Below are positions 4,178-7,351 of a stretch of DNA of 7,351 bases, piece by piece; position 1 is the first letter of the stretch, and every line of letters begins with the position of its first letter. The notes under the pieces were generated by a model that was given only the letters and a program-made list of their open reading frames with translations, did no database searches and was not told the origin of the DNA. This DNA comes from Pseudonocardia sp. GTDB taxonomy: Bacteria > Actinomycetota > Actinomycetes > Mycobacteriales > Pseudonocardiaceae. Made by a program: the position numbers and the translations under genes. The DNA lies in contig JASLAP010000076.1 of NCBI GenBank assembly GCA_030147065.1, forward strand, positions 1 to 7,351. Direction: 5' to 3'.

Positions 4178-7100
4178 GTGTACCTCAAGAGCCTGACGCT
4201 GAAGGGCTTCAAGTCCTTCGCCTCGGCCACGACGTTGCGCCTGGAACCGGGGATCACCTGCGTGGTGGGGCCGAACGGGTCGGGCAAGTCCAACGTCGTC
4301 GACGCGATCAGCTGGGTCCTCGGCGAGCAGGGGGCCAAGGCGCTGCGCGGCGGGAAGATGGAGGACGTCATCTTCGCCGGGACGTCCGGGCGGGCGCCGC
4401 TCGGGCGGGCCGAGGTGACGCTGACCATCGACAACACCGACGGCGCCCTGCCGATCGACTACTCCGAGGTGTCGATCACCCGGCGGATGTTCCGGGACGG
4501 CGCCGGGGAGTACGAGATCAACGGGTCGTCGTGCCGGCTGCTGGACATCCAGGAGCTGCTCTCGGACTCCGGCATCGGCCGGGAGATGCACGTGGTGGTC
4601 GGGCAGGGCCAGCTCGACTCGGTGCTGCAGTCCAAGCCCGAGGACCGGCGCGCCTACATCGAGGAGGCCGCCGGCGTCCTCAAGCACCGCAAGCGCAAGG
4701 AGAAGGCGCTCCGCAAGCTCGACGCGATGCAGGCCAACCTGACCCGGCTCACCGACCTGACCGCCGAGCTGCGCCGCCAGCTCAAGCCGCTGGGCCGGCA
4801 GGCCGAGATCGCCCGGCGGGCCCAGTCCGTGCAGTCCGAGCTGCGCGACGCCCGGCTGCGGCTCGCCGCCGACGACCTGGTCACCCTGCGCGACCAGCTG
4901 GCGCGCGAGGAGGCCGACGAGTCGGCCGCCCGGGCCCGGCGCGCCGAGGTGGAGGAGCAGCTGTCGGTGGCCCGGGTCGAGCAGGAGCGGCTGGAGGCCG
5001 CGCTGGCCCAGGACGCGCCGCGGCTGGCCGCCGCCCAGGACACCTGGTACCGCCTGTCCGCGCTGGCCGAGCGGCTCAGCGGCACCGTCCGGCTCGCCGA
5101 GGAACGCGCCCGCCACCTCGCCGACCCGGTCGAGCGCGCCAACGGGCGCGACCCCGACGAGCTGGAGGCCGAGGCCGAGGCGGCGGCCGAGGAGGAGGAC
5201 CTGCTCACCGAGTCGCTGGCCGAGGCCCGCCGCCGGCTGGCCGAGATCATGGACTCGCGCGCCGAGCACGAGCGCACCCTCGCCGCGGCCGAGCGCGCCC
5301 ACCTGGCCGCGGTCCGCGCGCTGGCCGACCGGCGCGCCGGCCTGGCCACGCTGTCCGGGCGGGCCGAGGCGCTGCGCAGCGGGGCCGCGGCCACCGCCGA
5401 GGAGATCGAGCGGCTGTCCGAGGCGATCGCCGAGGCCCAGGACCGCACCGACGCCGCCCAGGAGGAGCTGGTCGTCGCGCAGGACGAGCTCGGCGTGCTC
5501 ACCGGCGACGCCGAGAGCGGCGGCCAGCTGGCCGGGTCGGTGCGCGAGCTGGAGGAACGCTGCGCGCAGGCGGCCGAGGCGCACGCGGTCGCCGCGGCGC
5601 GGGTCGCCGAGCTGGTCGCTCGGGAACGGGAGCTGGAGCAGCGCCGGGCGCACTGGCGGGCCCGGGTCGACGCGCTCGCGGTCGGGATGGCCCGCAAGGA
5701 CGGTTCCGGCGCCCTGGTCGACACCGACGGCGTCCTCGGTGCGCTGTCCGGACTGGTCACCGTCGACCCCGACGCCCGTACGGCGGTGGCTGCCGCGCTC
5801 GGTGAGCTGGCCGACGCGCTGGTCGTCAGCGGCCCCGACGCCGCCCTGGCCGCCCTGCACCTGCTCCACGAGCGCGACGCCGGCCGCGCCGCCCTCGTCG
5901 TCGCCCCGGTTCAGGAAAGCCACGATGCTGTACCCACCGGGCAGGAACGTGGCTTTCCTGAACCGGGCGAGAGGGCGCCGGGGGGCGGGCGGTGGGCCGC
6001 GGCGGCGGTGGCCGGGGGGCCGGTGGCCGGGACGGTGCGGGCGCTGCTGCGCGGGGTGGTGGTCGTCGACGACCTGGACGCCGCGCGCGCGGTCGTGGTG
6101 AGTGATCCGGCGCTGACCGCGGTGACCGTGGGTGGGGACGTGCTGGGTGCCCACCGGGCGCACGGCGGCTCCGGCACCGCGTCGACCGCGCTGGACGTGC
6201 AGGCCGCGCTGGACGAGGCGCACGCCGAGCGGGAGTCCGTGGAGCAGGAGCTGGCCCGGTTGCGCCCGGCGCTGGACGGCGCCCGCGCCGAGGAAGCCGC
6301 GCGGCTGGTCGAGGTCGAGGCCGCGCAGCGCCAGCAGGCCGCCACCGAGCAGCGCCGGTCCGCCGCGTCCGCCCAGCTCGGGCGGTACGAGCAGGCGGTT
6401 CGGTCGGCGGTGGCCGAGGCCCAGCGCATGCGCGAGCGCCGCGACGCCGTCGAGGCCCGCCGCGCCGACGCGCTGCTCGCGCTGGAGGCCGCCGAGCAGC
6501 AGCTCGCCGTCGCCGAGGACGAACCCGTCGACGACGAGCCGGACACCGAGATCCGCGACACCGCCGCCGAGGCCCTGGCCGCCGCCCGCGCCGAGGAGCT
6601 CGAGGCCCGGCTGTCGCTGCGGACCGCCGAGGAGCGGGCCCGGGCCATCGCCGGACGCTCGGACCTGCTGCGCCGCCAGGCCGCGGGGGAGCGCCAGGCC
6701 CGCGCCCGCGCCGAGGCCGCCAGCGTCGCCCGCGCGGAGGCGGCCCAGGTCGCGCAGCTGGTCACCGCGGCGGGTCGGCTCGCCGGGGAGCGGATCGCGG
6801 TCTCGCTCACCGCGGCCGCCGCCGAGCGGGATGCGGCCGCCGCTGCCCGCGACGCCCGCGAGCGGGCTCTCGGCGAGGCCCGGGCGACCGCCGGGCGGTT
6901 GTCGGCGCTGATGGACAAGCTCACCGACGCCGTGCACCGCGACGAGGTGGTGCGCGCGCAGAACCGGCTGCGCCTCGAGCAGCTCACCGAGAAGGTGCTC
7001 GCCGACCACGGCCTCGCCGTCGACGACCTGGTCGCCGAGTACGGGCCGGACTGCCCGGTACCGGCGTCGGCGGCCGAGACGGCCGAGTACCAGACGGCCA

Positions 7101-7351
7101 AGGAACGCGGCGAGGACGTCACCCCGCCCCCGCCGATGCCCTACGACCGCGCCACCCAGCAGCGCCGGCTGCAGCGCGCGGAGAAGGACCTGGCCCTGCT
7201 CGGCAAGGTCAACCCGCTGGCGCTGGAGGAGTTCGCCGCGCTGGAGGAGCGCTACCGGTTCCTGTCCACCCAGCTGGAGGACCTCAAGAACACCCGGCGC
7301 GACCTGCTCACCGTGGTCCGCGAGGTGGACGACCGGATCCTGGAGGTCTTC
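4178..7351 (+). CDS. smc: Chromosome segregation ATPase SMC (5' 1058 codons; truncated by window end)
   Basis: SMC dimerises through its hinge and, with ScpA/ScpB, forms the ring that organises and separates bacterial chromosomes. Visible domains in order: N-terminal ATPase lobe (1-~175) starting YLKSLTLKGFKSF, with Walker A GPNGSGKS (31-38; Lys37), the Q-loop VVGQGQLDSVL (140-150) and the EEAAGVLKHRKRKEKALRKL transition (162-181); first coiled coil (~180-505), very rich in Ala, Glu and Arg; hinge (~515-665), from GVLGALSGLVTVDPDARTAV to GDVLGAHRAHGGS; return coiled coil (~670-1000); and the conserved NPLALEEFAALEERY (1012-1026) that leads into the C-terminal lobe. The LSGGE signature and Walker B of that lobe lie beyond the window, probably 130-150 residues further. 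The frame is open throughout. The hinge contains a palindromic insertion (residues ~577-596) whose codon use differs sharply from the rest. The gene follows acyP, as in mycobacteria, where ftsY comes next. Confidence 0.97.
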   Translation, partial: MYLKSLTLKGFKSFASATTLRLEPGITCVVGPNGSGKSNVVDAISWVLGEQGAKALRGGKMEDVIFAGTSGRAPLGRAEVTLTIDNTDGALPIDYSEVSITRRMFRDGAGEYEINGSSCRLLDIQELLSDSGIGREMHVVVGQGQLDSVLQSKPEDRRAYIEEAAGVLKHRKRKEKALRKLDAMQANLTRLTDLTAELRRQLKPLGRQAEIARRAQSVQSELRDARLRLAADDLVTLRDQLAREEADESAARARRAEVEEQLSVARVEQERLEAALAQDAPRLAAAQDTWYRLSALAERLSGTVRLAEERARHLADPVERANGRDPDELEAEAEAAAEEEDLLTESLAEARRRLAEIMDSRAEHERTLAAAERAHLAAVRALADRRAGLATLSGRAEALRSGAAATAEEIERLSEAIAEAQDRTDAAQEELVVAQDELGVLTGDAESGGQLAGSVRELEERCAQAAEAHAVAAARVAELVARERELEQRRAHWRARVDALAVGMARKDGSGALVDTDGVLGALSGLVTVDPDARTAVAAALGELADALVVSGPDAALAALHLLHERDAGRAALVVAPVQESHDAVPTGQERGFPEPGERAPGGGRWAAAAVAGGPVAGTVRALLRGVVVVDDLDAARAVVVSDPALTAVTVGGDVLGAHRAHGGSGTASTALDVQAALDEAHAERESVEQELARLRPALDGARAEEAARLVEVEAAQRQQAATEQRRSAASAQLGRYEQAVRSAVAEAQRMRERRDAVEARRADALLALEAAEQQLAVAEDEPVDDEPDTEIRDTAAEALAAARAEELEARLSLRTAEERARAIAGRSDLLRRQAAGERQARARAEAASVARAEAAQVAQLVTAAGRLAGERIAVSLTAAAAERDAAAAARDARERALGEARATAGRLSALMDKLTDAVHRDEVVRAQNRLRLEQLTEKVLADHGLAVDDLVAEYGPDCPVPASAAETAEYQTAKERGEDVTPPPPMPYDRATQQRRLQRAEKDLALLGKVNPLALEEFAALEERYRFLSTQLEDLKNTRRDLLTVVREVDDRILEVF
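5905..5967 (+). repeat. 63-bp palindromic element inserted in frame within the smc hinge region
   Basis: Perfect 20-bp inverted arms (CCCGGTTCAGGAAAGCCACG at 5905-5924 and its complement at 5948-5967) flank a 23-nt centre. The centre has further internal pairing (CTG/CAG and CCC/GGG), so nearly the whole element can fold into one long hairpin. CAGGAA also occurs twice in direct orientation (5912, 5942) and once inverted (5955). The length is a multiple of three and the smc frame stays open. Codons 577-596 inside it include ten that end in A or T (GTT, GAA, GAT, GCT, GTA, GAA, CGT, TTT, CCT, GAA), whereas neighbouring smc codons almost always end in G or C. The encoded stretch is polar and rich in Pro, Gly and Glu, fitting a surface loop. 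No transposase, clear target duplication or second copy is seen in the window. It is probably a dispersed non-autonomous palindromic repeat (REP/MITE-like). Confidence 0.85.

Noticed and set aside
4105..5805. A 566-codon plus-strand open frame overlapping the 5' half of smc in another frame
   Set aside because: The product is an Arg/Gly/Ala-rich low-complexity translation, out of frame with the conserved SMC sequence, and has no ribosome-binding site or family features.
5905..5967. Disruption (pseudogene) of smc by the palindrome
   Set aside because: The frame is uninterrupted through the element and all downstream hinge, coiled-coil and NPLALEEF features are in the same frame, so smc looks functional up to the window edge.
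5905..5967. Intrinsic terminator or CRISPR unit
   Set aside because: The palindrome lies mid-gene, has no T-run and is not repeated at regular spacing. The two arms have no spacer series.
5985..6035. GC-only tract with repeated GTGGCCGGGG-like words
   Set aside because: It encodes an ordinary Ala/Gly/Val stretch of the SMC hinge in frame; in DNA this rich in G and C such words are expected by chance.
3779..7009. A 1076-codon open frame on the minus strand opposite acyP and smc
   Set aside because: It is the antisense shadow of a GC3-rich gene: its composition is Leu/Gly/Arg/Val-rich without any recognisable domain, while the plus frame encodes an unmistakable SMC.

Overview
This is a high-GC, high-GC3 actinobacterial chromosome segment. 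The divergence of SMC, AcyP and MutM from the mycobacterial proteins I recall, together with the gene order, suggests a Pseudonocardiaceae-type organism, perhaps Pseudonocardia. That genus call is an inference and was not searched. No rRNA, tRNA, CRISPR array or transposase gene is visible.

Layout. The first ~80 bases hold what looks like the last 25 codons of an upstream gene, possibly rnc. Its TAG overlaps the GTG start of mutM (80-976, +), which encodes formamidopyrimidine-DNA glycosylase. A CorA-type Mg2+/Co2+ channel gene (954-1988, -) converges on mutM and overlaps its end by 23 bp. A 141-bp divergent intergenic region carries two near-identical 12-mers, a likely operator or promoter. 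It leads into a PadR-family regulator (2130-2450, +) that is coupled by an ATGA overlap to a five-helix membrane protein with an N-terminal HAAS/DUF1700-like domain (2447-3643, +). A strong GC-rich hairpin follows. Next comes acyP (acylphosphatase, 3781-4071, +), possibly leaderless, and then smc (4178 to the window end, +), the chromosome-condensation ATPase. smc is truncated by the window before its C-terminal ATPase half.

How it fits together. In actinobacteria such as Mycobacterium tuberculosis, a conserved rnc-mutM-...-acyP-smc-ftsY neighbourhood is known. Here that backbone is interrupted between mutM and acyP by the corA / padR-HAAS block, which looks like a lineage-specific insertion. 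The PadR and HAAS proteins probably form a self-regulated envelope-sensing pair unrelated to chromosome maintenance.

The most striking signal is a 63-bp near-perfect palindrome with 20-bp arms (5905-5967), sitting in frame inside the coding region for the SMC hinge domain. Half of its codons end in A or T, against almost none in the flanking smc sequence. It falls in the variable surface loop of the hinge, where it adds or replaces about 20 residues without breaking the reading frame. It resembles, in behaviour though not in sequence, the protein-coding palindromic elements described in Rickettsia.
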